64,000 nucleotides of DNA from Dichotomocladium elegans (Eukaryota; Mucoromycota; Mucoromycetes; Mucorales; Lichtheimiaceae): assembly GCA_025716815.1 (NCBI GenBank), contig JAIXMN010000018.1, forward strand, positions 887,349-951,348, given 5' to 3'. This document shows, piece after piece, positions 22,546 through 34,459 of this stretch. The translations under genes and the position numbers were made by a program. The notes below the pieces were generated by a model. It made no database searches. It saw only the letters and a list, made by a program, of their open reading frames with translations, and had not been told where the DNA came from. Every line of letters starts with the position of its first letter. Position 1 is the first letter of the stretch.

Positions 22546-25500
22546 TTAGAGATGACTTTCCAATGATCGATAAACTTTGTCGGGGGTTGCAATGGCAGAC
22601 TCGACGACGTCCCAAATTGTTTTTACGTACGAGAACTGGATATCCTCTTTGACGTTAGCTGGAATACAGGCCTCTAAGTCCCTACGGTTGAGTTCGGGCA
22701 GGATGACTTTGCGAATGCCAGAACGATGAGCTGCGATAACTTTTTCCTTGATACCGCTGACAGGGAGTATTAACCCACGCAATGAAATCTCGCCTGCTAT
22801 GGCCGTTGTAGGCATAACAGCACTCTCTGATAACAGTGAGACGAGAGAACACACAATTGCGGCACCTTTTTTGAATGTGCGCGTGTGATAATGCCTCAAT
22901 GTTATTATCCACTCTGCATCGCGCTATTTCCCTCCATTCACTTGCGCTCACTAACCTGCACTAGGGTCATTTTTCGGAACTGCGCCATTGGGGACATGGA
23001 TGTGGATATCATGGTGTTCGAGGATGTTTTCTTTGGGCTGGCCAATCCGAAGATCATGTGCATGAATCTTCACCCAAGTCAGTGCAATTTGAGCTGCTTC
23101 TTTAAGGACGCCTCCCAAGCATCCTGTGAGCTTAAGTTGTCCTCTTCCGGGCATTTTGGTCGATTCGACGGTGAGCATATTTCCATTTACACCCGGCGAA
23201 TACGCCAGGCCGGTCACGATACCTGGAATTGGCTGTTTCTCCATTACTTCTTTATCATAGATTGGATCCTAGAATCGTTCAAAAAGACAGATATCAGATA
23301 ATCCAAACCCATTATACACACGCACGCACCACACGCACACACCTATGTATATATTCCCCGCCCTCCCATGACACCCTGAGCAGCCCCCCTCCCCACGCGC
23401 AAACGCAAGGCAGTAACAGCAATGTTGAACTTTACTCCTAAAATTTCAGGTATGCTTCTTCGAGTCACTCGAGGGACATATTGATGTTCGACATTATTCT
23501 CTCGCATTCGGGCGAGTTCCACACATTTCACGCGGATCACCGACGCCAAGGTGCGCTCGAGTGTACGGACTCCGCTCTCCCTAGTATATAGTTCGATAAT
23601 GGTGGAAAGTGCACCGTCGGACAGTTTAAAATCGGTCGAGGCGAGCCCATGGTTCGCTAATTGTTTGGGTATAAGATGTAGTCGCGCGATATGCGATTTT
23701 TCGTCAGAGGTGTAGCCATCGAGGTGGATAACCTCCATGCGATCGAGCAATGGTCCGGGTATTGTGTCGACTGTGTTGGCAGTAGCGATGAATAGAACGC
23801 TGGAGAGATCATAAGCAAAATTTAGATAGTGATCGTGGAAAGAAGCATTTTGTTCAGGATCCAATATTTCCAGTAAGGCAGAAGCTATATATGAATGAAT
23901 AAATAGCTGATTCAGATCTAAAGATTGATGCATATGTCTTTTTCCTACCTGGGTCTCCATGCGTCGAACGGGCGAGTTTGTCCACTTCATCTACATCCAT
24001 CATGAATGATGAGATCTATCTACTTCTCTTCTGCGCTGGAGGACGTATAGATACCAAGTATTATGACCGGATCGTTGACGCCACATTTTCGAATTCCCTG
24101 AATAATTAAACCCGGCATCGCACCTATATATGACCGACGGTGACCGCTGCCGGGATGATGGCATAGATAGATGCAGCCATTAGACCACATACTTTGAATT
24201 TCTTGGAATAAGGCTCGTACGTACCGGATATCGGCTTCATCTCGAACACCACCAAGCGATATTTTATGTGATTTTCGAGCCAACGCGTGAGCAATTGACT
24301 TCCCCAAAGATGTCTTCCCTACGCCAGGCTATACATCAATGAGTATTACAAGTCTTGGATCTTATGTCTATGTGATTACCGGGCCAACGAAGCACAGGAT
24401 TGGCGCTTTGAGATCTCCCTTGACCTTGGCCACCGAAAGATACTCGATTATTCGCTTTTTTGCCTGATAGAGCCTATTCGAAGAATGGTCGATGAGCGTG
24501 TGAGATTCTGCATTGCGCCCGTCCACCTTTACCCGAAATGATCTTCATCCAGCTGCTTTTTGGCAAGTGATATGTCCAAAATAGCCCTTCGTTTGGTGAG
24601 CCACGGTAGATCAGCAACGACATCGAAATAAGTTCTGAGTACAGTCCATTCGGGCGAAGACGTATGGAGTTTATCAAGCTGGTTTAGTTCATACTCGATG
24701 ACCTTGAGGACATGGTCTGGGAGGCGAGCGTTTGCAATCCGGCTTTTCATTTCGGCCAAGTCATCTTCGTTGCTGGTGTGATTGCTGCTGATTTCTGAAT
24801 TACACTGCTTCCGCTTCAACTCGTTCTGGACAAGTTCGAGTTGGTGTCGCAGATAAAATTCACGCTGGCGTTTGGTAAGTGTTCCCTCCAGCTGGAAACT
24901 ATGGAGCTGTCCGATCCGGAGGACTTGAAGCTGCCGCGTGACGCAGCGTGTGGCCAAAGCGACCCTGTCGCTGACGTCAGGAGTAGAGAGCATGGCCAGT
25001 TTCTCGTCTGAGCTTACGTCTACGAGCGACATGAGCATGTCTGCCAACACCGACACAGGCTGGCTCGTACTTGCCGTTGCTCTTTTCAATTCTTTCACCA
25101 GTTCCTCCGGCATTCCAAGCTGCTCGATTGTATCTACAAAACTTCTTGCAAGCGCAGCAAAGTCCTCCAAAGCCTTGATCGCCTTCTCAGTATGCGCTGA
25201 ACAATTCGTGACATACTTGATCTGCGCCGTCAGGACACCATCCTCACGCTCTGTGGATAGTACCTCGAAACGCGCCAGCCCTTCGATGAGCACATTGTAA
25301 ACGTCGTCTTCTGGCCGTTCGACCCGCACAATGCGCCCGGTGCAGCCATGCGTATGCAGATAGCCTTCCGCTGATACGGGGAACAGACCATGATCTGTTG
25401 TGTCGCCGGGGAGCACAGTGGACCGGGTCACGGGAATACACGCCAACTGGAGAGTCTCTCCATTGCCTCTTCCTTGGGTAGCAAAGTGTTTCTGGATGAG

Positions 25501-25602
25501 ACATTTCGCATCCCAGCCGCGCAAGGTTGCTTGGACAACGGCCGAGGGCAAAAGGACCGATTTGTCTAGGTAGATGACAATCAATTTCCTAGGCAAAGCC
25601 AT
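22546..25602 (-). CDS. Lon protease, peroxisomal type
   Basis: This is an ATP-dependent serine protease for quality control. Exons are 24533-25602, 24380-24473, 24225-24328, 24055-24146, 23949-23990, 23436-23884, 22956-23268 and 22546-22865, giving 827 residues. The N-terminal LON substrate domain starts at [20 protein letters not shown] with no mitochondrial presequence. The AAA module has GPPGVGKTS (residues about 387-395), [12 protein letters not shown] and [19 protein letters not shown]. The proteolytic Ser is in DPSAG (about 720) and the Lys in [12 protein letters not shown] (about 763), 43 residues apart as in E. coli Lon. The C-terminus SHL fits a type 1 peroxisomal signal. The start and length match peroxisomal Lon. 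Confidence 0.95.
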
Positions 25603-26011
25603 ATGGAAAAGAGTGGAGGGTTGGAAAAAGAAAAAGGTACCAGTGCTCTGGCCCAGGTTGAACGGAATCCTTCGCATGAAAACCAAGAACATCAGTGTGG
25701 GAAGGTTGCACACCCATTTACCTTTATCAGCACCCGAGCCAAAAAAAAAAGTTTGCGAACCACCTATTTCCTTTCTCTTTTGGTCAGACACTTTTTGTTC
25801 TCAATTCTCGACTACTTTAAACGCTGCGGCACAAAAGAATCAATGAAGCGAGGAACAAACAGTTGAACAGAATATTAACAGTATCAATTTGCGGGAAAAT
25901 TGAAGCTGGTCAGAGTAAGACAGAAACTTCTAAGATGTATTATGGGGCTCTTTCATTAGGAGAGGGGTGTATAGAATGAGAGATATGATATGAGAAGATT
26001 GGATCTTTTTT
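25603..26011. other. Spacer between Lon and COX15
   Basis: This 409-bp spacer carries the Lon 5' flank and COX15 3' flank. It contains an A-run at 25741-25750. No gene is seen. Confidence 0.5.
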
Positions 26012-27560
26012 TTAGATGGGAACCTTTCGAAGAGCATGAATCAACCAGAAGTTGGAAGTTAGCAATGCAAGCGCGCCTGCCTGATGAGCAGCAGCCAGTT
26101 GAATTGGCACCATGTAAATAAGGGTAGTGATACCAAGGGTCACCTGGACCACAACAGCACCCATCATGGTGTTGACAGCCATGCGGACATTTTTCGGAAG
26201 AGGAAGCTTTCTCGAGTATAGCCATAACGCTGTCGATAAAACAGCAGTTGACTCAGCCTAAATCCGATGATTCGGTCAGCGCATCCTACGAGACAACAAG
26301 GCGAGTTCGAAAATATGGACACTTACTAGAGTACGATGATCGAATTGCACAGTAGTAGGATTCTCTAACAAATTGCGCCATTTTCCTTTATCACCCGACT
26401 TGACGAAATCGTCAGACCACAATTCAGATTTGGGAGGAATAAACCCCTCGCCCATCTTGGGGTATTCGTTGTAGATCAATCCTGCATCCAAACCGGCCAC
26501 GAGGCCTCCAGACATAGCTGTCACGAGGGCCAAAGAGGCTAGCATATGGGTAGCTCGACGGAAACGATTCAATACCGGGTTGTTAAGCAACGCTGCGGCT
26601 GCCTTGGGATACGCACCCGAGGCAATCTTATTCTGGCGGATGATATCCGCTCCAACGAAGATGCTGCTACCGTAGATGGCGATGGCTGTAGCCAAATGAG
26701 CTGTCAGGCGGTATTGGCTCACGCGTGGAACAGCACCAGGTTCCTCCAACAATGCCTTTGAAAGTCCCGACTTCACCATGTACCATCCCATGAAACCCTT
26801 TCGAAGCGGTTTGAGTACTTTGTTTTTCCGTTCACCAAACTGTACCATTTGTTGATTACCTGAAAACCTAGCAGAGACGTGATAGCAAAGACCTGTTTTT
26901 TGACACGGGATGTCATGTAACCGCGTGACGCGAAATAAAGACCGGGAATGATGAACGTGGCACCGATGAAGCGCCCGATCATTCGGTGTGACCACTCCCA
27001 ATAAAAGATATTCTTGAACTCATCTAGCTCCATGTGCCGGTTCAACCTATAATGCCATTTTCATCAGGACAAGCCATATCTTCTTATCCTGCAGCGTTTT
27101 CTGCCCTCTTGTATTGTTTAACTTACAGTTTATATTCTGGGAATTGCTTGTATTTTTCAAATTCCTCCACCCATTCCTGCTCAGACCGTGGTGGCTTCAT
27201 TCCCGAAATCACGTTCCACTCGGTAATAGATAATCCGGACTCCGTAAGACGAGTAAGACCGCCAACAACAACTATCGCATATACTAAGCCGGCATTGAAG
27301 TAGAGCCAATAGCCCACAATTGGCTTTGTGGTCGTTAGAGTGGCTGCAATTGTCTTGGCGGTAGCAACTGTCGATGAAGCTTCTCGTGCAATTGCAGAGG
27401 TCATGAAAGACTTTGTCAAGGGCGAGGAGCGCGCCGCCCAGGCATTTCGCGGTAAGACAGACAAACGCATCGCAGCTTTTGCAGTGGCCTGCTGTGTATG
27501 CGGCAGCGCTCGAGCAGACCATGAAATGCTACCGAGCCGTTGCAATGTACTCCGAAGCAT
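26012..27560 (-). CDS. COX15: Heme A synthase
   Basis: This inner-membrane mitochondrial enzyme converts heme O to heme A for cytochrome oxidase. Exons are 27127-27560, 26860-27046, 26327-26797 and 26012-26257, giving 445 residues. About 80 N-terminal residues rich in Ala/Ser/Thr/Arg form a presequence. The CtaA/COX15 membrane body follows: [74 protein letters not shown] and [20 protein letters not shown]. The conserved His residues expected for heme ligation are present in SHR, AHL, DHR and HQ. The neighbours COX6 and NDUFS4 are about 5 kb away and this is not an operon. Confidence 0.96.
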
Positions 27561-28539
27561 GGTGGCGGTAGGTGAGTGTTCCTTGGGACAAAGAGTGGGG
27601 TAAGAAGTGAAAGCCGGCAGCAATAAAGGTCCGTACAAATGATTTTGTGACTTTGATCTTCAAGGGTGGCAGCGGTTTGTGTTCTGCTTAAACATCGCAT
27701 GATGTTCCTTTATTCATCAACCCAGATCAAAAAAGTATCTCTTAGAATGAAGGAAAGAATAGATCGCAATATCCTGCCATATTTTTTAGCCACGTCACTG
27801 GTTGGCTGCATTGGACCTACTGCAAGCAAAGTTTTCCCAGACAGATGCAGCAAAGATGGGGGAAAATAGAAGCCTGTTGTGGCGCAACATTACACGGATG
27901 ACCATCCCTTTCTTATATCTCTAGGTCAGCCACACCAACCCATGTTCGCTTTGGCGCCTAGTAGAATTAAGTGAATTAGCGAATGAGTGCGAGTCTTGCA
28001 GGTTACACACAGGTCTAGGATGAGTAACCGAAAAGAATCAGAAAGAACGCGACCGACGTTTACAATCTTGTTAACTCTCACCACCCTGTAGCCTCCTCTA
28101 AAATGACTGGCTAATATTCTAGGTCGGATCGTGACGCTTCAGAAAATTTCGGTCTTTTTCTGCAGACTTTCTTAGAATGAAGAGATATTTTTCCCGCCTG
28201 TTTCATTTACTACATGTCCAATACACTATACTAAAGGTTGGCTTGTGTCTCCTTATGAAAAGAGGTGACCATCTATTCTCTTTCTAAGACTACTCTCTCA
28301 GCCTGCCTCGGTAGTGGAAGAAACCATCGTTGTATCTACTGTCGAAACACTTGATGGCTGAGTGATCTCCTGAGTGCCATATGACAGCGGGACATGTGTA
28401 AAGTTGCACAGCGCCGAAGTTGCCAGTCAGTGCAAAGCGTAACCTAATATGGCAACCCGGAAAAGCCGTGATGAAAGGATGCCTGAGCCTCGATGTCCCA
28501 TAAACTTCAAACTCTCCTCTTCTTTCCTCCTTACAATTA
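27561..28539. other. Divergent spacer COX15 / NTE1
   Basis: This region of nearly 1 kb lies between two genes transcribed away from each other. It has no recognised gene. A minus-strand frame at 28290-28574 overlaps the NTE1 start and looks like chance. Confidence 0.5.
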
Positions 28540-31500
28540 ATGACATCGACATTCCTGACATCTACAGAAACCACAGCAGCAGCAGCAGTAGCAGCAGCAG
28601 CTTCTACTGGGACAGCACCATTGCCAGAAGTTGGTGATCAGCGTTCTGCCCTCACTGGTGTATTAGGATTCTTTCCGTCAGTTCTCTTCAAGCTCATTAG
28701 CCTGTGCACGATCTCGGTTCCACTGCTATTCTACCGGATCTTGACAATGTCATTTACGTTGCACCTGAATTTCACGTCGATGCTAGTCATTATCGCTTTT
28801 GTAACTCTGCTTTCCTATCTCATAATTCGGTACCGGTACTTAAACAAGTACTCGCGGCTCAAGAGGACCGAGCCCCCTCAGTCAACTTCATCTTTTTTCG
28901 ATCTCCATCCTGATGATTCGACAGAAGAGGATGCGCAGTACAAACCCGGGTTCAAGAACTATCCTGATGAGTTCCTGTCAGCTTTTCTATCGTCCATCAA
29001 GATTTTTGGATATCTGGAACAACATGTGTTCCATGAACTGGCGCGTCACTTGCAGACGAAAAAGCTCCTTGCGGGTGATACACTGTTTCGAGATCCTGAA
29101 CAGGAGCGATCGTTTTACATTGTAGTACACGGACATGTGCAACTTTTCGTCACGCCTGATAACCACGAGAAAGATGAACACGAAGATAATGGCGGGGGAC
29201 CAGAGGACGATTCTTCCCAAGACCGGTTCAGAAGTTATACCTTGATCAATGAGGTCGGCCCAGGAGGTACTTTGTCATCACTCTTCACAATCCTCTCGGT
29301 ATTCCGAGAGAGTTTCATTCGAGAGGAAATGAAAGAGAAGGCTAGAAAGCGAAATATGCGACAACATCTCGCGAAGATGAGCAACATCGGCAATAATCAA
29401 ACTGGGCCAAGTGTTAGTGCGTCCACCTCAGCTAGTCAAAGCAGTCCTCATCTAGATCCTGATGCTGGCTGGCGCTCGGTATTTCCCAATCTTCAGTTAG
29501 AGGTGGATACGCCCAAGCAGTCATCGAAAGGCACTTTGCATCCCCTTCATCGCAGTCCAAAAACAGAGGTACCTCCCCTTCAGCAAGACAGTGACTTGGA
29601 AGATTCCGAAGGCCAAGGTGTGTCCCATAAGTTCCCGGGCATAACTACAGGCAGCCAAGGTGTCAACGCAACAATGAGCTCAAGTCGCTACCACTCCGTG
29701 CACCCGAACATAATAGCACATGCTACAACTGACACTACCCTTGCAGGTATGATGATTCACACGAATGGACTAATGGGGAAGAGGACGAGAAAAACAGACG
29801 CAGATAATGCTGTAATATCTGATGGCCTTGAAATACAGTGATACCCGAAGAGGCCTTTCATAAACTGGTCCAGAAATTTCCAAGGGCTGCGGCACATATC
29901 GTTCAAGTCATTCTGACCCGGTTCCAGCGTGTAACGTTAATGACCGGCCACCAATTCCTTGGACTTACCAAGGAGCTTCTCCGCCTTGAAAAGCTTGTCA
30001 ATGAATCTGCAAGCATGTCAGCATTACCTGGACACCTATTTCCACCTGCAGGACTAGAACGTCTCAAGCGACAATTTGAAGAGACAACCACGAATGCTAA
30101 TACTTCTGCTCTAGCCGTGCCTGAAGAACGGGCACAATCCGAGAGCAGCGGCTATATCTCAGCAATGGACTTTCCTTCGACACCATCCATCAAAAGTGGT
30201 GTAGGTAATGCAGGATCGCCTGGACCGGTTGGTGGATTCTCGTCGTCACCGGCTAAACAGAACGCAAAGAACCAAGATTTCAGCGTTGAAGACGACGAGC
30301 AGCTTCGTGCTGCTGTGCGCCGATGTCTCGCACGCTGTCTAAGTGGCGAAATTGCAGCTGGTGAAAATGACATCGTGGTTCCCGAGGTATCTCATTCTTC
30401 CTCTTCCTGTCGGGGGACACGACATCACTCTGTCGGTCAGCAAGTACCGCCTGAAGGTGCGCGATTCCCATCACGTTATTACTATCCTATGGATTTATTT
30501 TCTGTGGCGGGTACAGCCGATACGAGTGCATCACCGTCCCTAGGAGCTTTAAGCATACCGTATGATGATGACATTGATGCAATGTCCACAGTGTCATCCG
30601 TTCACTCCGGCAACGAGTCCGTTGTATTGAGTGACCAAAGCCCCTTGTCCGTGAATGACGTTGAAATAGTGTTTTTCGCCAAGGACGCAGTGCTTGTGAA
30701 GGAAGGCGAACCAAATAACGGCTTGTATTTTGTAATTGATGGACTTCTTGAGGTATCCATGACCCCTGCGGATGATGACGATATTTCTCTCGAACGATCA
30801 CCGACGGATAAAACAACTCGAACTGCGATGAACCGTAAACCATCGCAGAGGAAAAAAAGGGAGGCTGCTACTTTCAGCCTTTCCCCTTCTCCAACGCCAT
30901 CTTCTTCTACGTCTTCAACTTCATCACAAATCACTGACAGGGACTATTATAATACTACGGATGATCAAGACGACGAAGGGGGGATTATCCAGATGCTCGA
31001 GGGAACGGAACTTGTTGAAAAGAACGGCCCAGTGATGGCATCGCAGAGTCCTGCTGGCCGCTCAAGACGCAACAGAAATGGTATGGATAGTGAAAAAAAA
31101 TCAAAGAAACCTCTCTTTGTGATACGGCCCGGTGGACTTGCGGGTTATCTTGAAGCGATGACCGGCCATCCTAGCTTTGTTGAGATTCGGGCGAAAAAAG
31201 ATACCTATGTCGGCCATTTATCGCGCAAAAGCTTGGATCGAATCATCGACAGACACCCGGGCGTAATGCTTCTACTTGCTCAGCGACTTGTCGGACTCTT
31301 GAGTCCCATGAGTAAGTTAAAAACGACGCTCTGATGGGTGTGCTGTGAGCTAATAGTTATGGTGGTTTGATCGCAGTCCTGCACATTGACATTGCGCTTG
31401 AATGGATGCAGGTCCGCTCTGGACAAATCATATGCCACGAGGGCCAACCCAGCGATTCGATCTACATGGTACTACATGGGCGGCTGCGTACGATCCGTGG

Positions 31501-33691
31501 TAAAAAAGGAGGTGGTATCGAAATCATCAACGAATTTGGTCGAGGTGACACTGTCAGCGAACTGGAAGCGTTGGGTAGGCAGTTAAACCGAACTTGAAGG
31601 AATGTGAATGAAAGAACTTACATGTACCGTAAAGCTGGCATTCGGGCAACTGCAACGCTTCATGCCATCCGCGATAGCGAGCTTTGCCGTTTTCCAAAGA
31701 TGCTATTCAATGCACTGTCACTAAGGCATCCGGAGATTACGCTACAGATATCGCGGATGGTGGCATCTAGGTCGCTAGAATTGGTGACGAAAGCAACATT
31801 TAGTAAGCGGGAGAAGGTTTTCACCATAAACGAACGAACACAGCAAAATAGCTCTCCTTATGCTACAGCACCTGAACTATACAGCCGCAATAATGCGAAC
31901 TTGCGCACTGTGGGAATCATTCCTGTAAATGCGTCCGTACCTGTCACTGAATTTGCTGAAAATTTGAAATATGCCCTCTGTCAAACAGTTGGAGCGACAT
32001 GCGCCCTCCTAAACAGCGCAACAATCACATCTGTTATGGGCAAACATGCCTTCTCGCGTCTGGGGAAACTCAAGCTTGCTTCATGGCTCGCGGAGCAGGA
32101 AGAAAAATTCAGGATCGTCCTATACCTCGCAGACAGCGGTGTCAAGACGCAGTGGACGCGGGCATGCATTCGACAAGCAGATACTATTCTTCTTGTCGGC
32201 CTGGGGGATGGTGATCCCTCAGTCGGTGAATATGAGCGATTCCTGATCAACATGAAAACGACCGCCCGTAAGGAACTAGTCTTGCTGCATGGTGAACGAT
32301 TCTGTGCCACAGGCACAACGCAGAAATGGCTAAAGGTAAGTACCGGACGGTGGAGGAAGAGAGGAAAACTGAGGGCATTTTTATAGAATCGACTCTGGAT
32401 ACAAGCGCATCACCATATCTTTATGCCAATGCGGAAGCACACCACGTTAACAACAACAGAGCGATTCAGCAGGCCGCCTTGGCTCAAGACAACCGGGAGA
32501 AAGATGACAGAAAACTCCATAACCATGATGAAAAACATGAAGGGCCAACTTGAGAAGTACTACTCTGCCGTCCCAACTTTTGGTCGTCTCCTCGTTGTGA
32601 AGAAAAGCAACACAGCCCATCTTGGTACCGAAAGCAATGCTGCACGCGATGATTTTGCAAGGTACAACGACACATACTGCTGCACTTATGTGGAAAGAAA
32701 AAAAGTCGAATAACCATTTATTATTTGAAGATTGGCAAGACGACTGTGCGGGAAGACAGTAGCGTTAGTGCTTGGTGGAGGAGGTGCGCGTGGCATCAGC
32801 CACATAGGTGTTATTCAAGCCCTGGAAGAAGCCAATATCCCTATTGACATTGTCGGAGGGACGAGTATAGGAAGCTTTGTGGGTGGTCTATATGCTAAAA
32901 ATCGTGACCTTGTGTCGACCATTGCGCGAACCAAGATGTTCTCGAGCCGTATGTCGAGTATCTGGCGCAACTTGACCGATCTGACGTATCCTTTGACGGC
33001 TTGGTTCACTGGCCATCAATTCAATCGTTCCATCTTCAAGTGCCTGGGCGACAGTCAGATAGAAGATTTCTGGCTTCCCTATTTTGCAGTAACGACGAAC
33101 ATTACCTATTCGAGGATGGAGGTGCACACGACGGGCTATGCCTGGCGGTACATTCGCGCATCCATGTCGCTCTCGGGATATATGCCTCCTATATGCGAGA
33201 ATGGAAATATGCTTGTCGACGGTGGCTACATGGATAACCTGCCTGTTTCTGTCGCAAAGAGTATGGGTGCTGATATCATCATCGCTGTGGATGTAGCTTC
33301 GGAAGACGATACAAGTCCTGTGCATTACGGTGATTCTGTCAGCGGCTGGTGGGCATTGCTTCACAATTTTAGTCCGTTCCGATCCTATACGGTTCCTAGC
33401 ATTGCGGAGATCCAGAGCCGGCTGGCGTATGTCAGCAGTGTGTCCAAGCTGGAGGAGGCGAAGGTCACGGACGGGACTCTGTATCTTAAAATGCCTGTGC
33501 AGCATTATGGGACGCTAGAGTTCAACAAGTTTGTTGACATTATGCAGCTTGGGTATGAGACCGGCCGCCAAGTCGTCGATGGTTGGTACAAGTCTGGGTA
33601 CGCGTCTGGCAGACTGCTTCAGCTCGACGATACTTCGCTTCCACGCGGCAAGCAAGTGAAAGGCAAACGGGGTCGCCGAAATAGTATTTAG
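28540..33691 (+). CDS. NTE1: Lysophospholipase NTE1 (patatin-like, cNMP-binding domains)
   Basis: This ER enzyme deacylates phosphatidylcholine to glycerophosphocholine. Exons are 28540-29746, 29839-31311, 31377-31574, 31635-32335, 32387-32661 and 32731-33691, giving 1604 residues, close to other fungal NTE1. Two hydrophobic segments lie near residues 45-105 ([18 protein letters not shown] and [20 protein letters not shown]). Three cyclic-nucleotide-binding-like domains follow ([35 protein letters not shown]), separated by long Ser/Asp-rich linkers. The patatin core has GGGGARG (about 1300), GGTSIGS with Ser about 1330, and VDGGYMDN. Both catalytic residues are intact. The first methionine precedes an Ala-rich stretch and a later start is possible. 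Confidence 0.97.
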
Positions 33692-34459
33692 CACGCCAGT
33701 CCATGCGCCAGCATTCCGCCATTCAGCGATAGAACTGTTTATACATCTTGAACATGACAGATCTCTTGCGTCCATTCTGTGATTAAATGAGGGAGGGGGT
33801 TTATGAAGGAGCATTCTTTGATTTGGTTCCTCGACTTGCATTGCATGACACAGCAGAGTACAGTACCACTACGTACGGTACTGCACGTACATTGTCGATT
33901 GATATACTGTAGTAGCTGCGAATCGATATGGGTCCACCAAACAGATCCTGCAACGCTCGGTTCATCTTGTACTGTATGCATCGATAACGATGTCGATTTT
34001 GACCTCATTCGGATGCACAGAAAGAGAGCACGGCTAATATTTTATGTAAACTCAGACACGGCCTCGAGCATATCACGTAGATAACATTTTTTAACATGCT
34101 AAATCGGTTGGTACTCAGGCTGCTGTGTACGACCCTATAGAAAGTACAAGATGTGCTTTCGAAAGGATCCGAGACAAGGAAGAAAGAAAGAAAGAGAGAC
34201 AGCGACCAACTGCGATTGGGACCCAGGGTCCCCATTGAGCAGGTCACATACTGCGCTCTCGGTTTATGTACGTACTGTGCAGTAAGGCACATATCAATGA
34301 TGACTGATACCTGGGACATTATCGAACATCAATGGACCATTCGGATAGACGTATGCATTTCTGGCAGGCTGCAGGATCCACTTTATGTAAGAACGCTCGT
34401 GTCGCAAGCTTTAGGCTAATCCGCAGCCATTTAATGCCAAGTATTTATTTGGGAAGGTG
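33692..34459. other. Convergent 3' spacer NTE1 / importin-alpha-like gene
   Basis: No gene is recognised. The sequence is rich in GTAC tetramers near 33855-33895 and 34265-34285, with a short inverted repeat (cagtacc ... ggtactg). It holds both 3' ends. Confidence 0.5.

Noticed and set aside
22800..22865. Acceptor at ttatcag (22825) for the last Lon exon
   Set aside because: It would delete [11 protein letters not shown] next to the catalytic Ser and change the Ser-Lys spacing. The acceptor at 22866 restores the expected 43 residues.
23740..25800. Mitochondrial Lon (Pim1) as the identity of the Lon gene
   Set aside because: There is no presequence, the protein begins at the LON domain, is shorter than mitochondrial Lon, and ends with a peroxisomal-type tripeptide.
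32888..33505. 205-codon minus-strand frame opposite NTE1
   Set aside because: It is antisense to the patatin domain with its catalytic motifs, and has no domain of its own.
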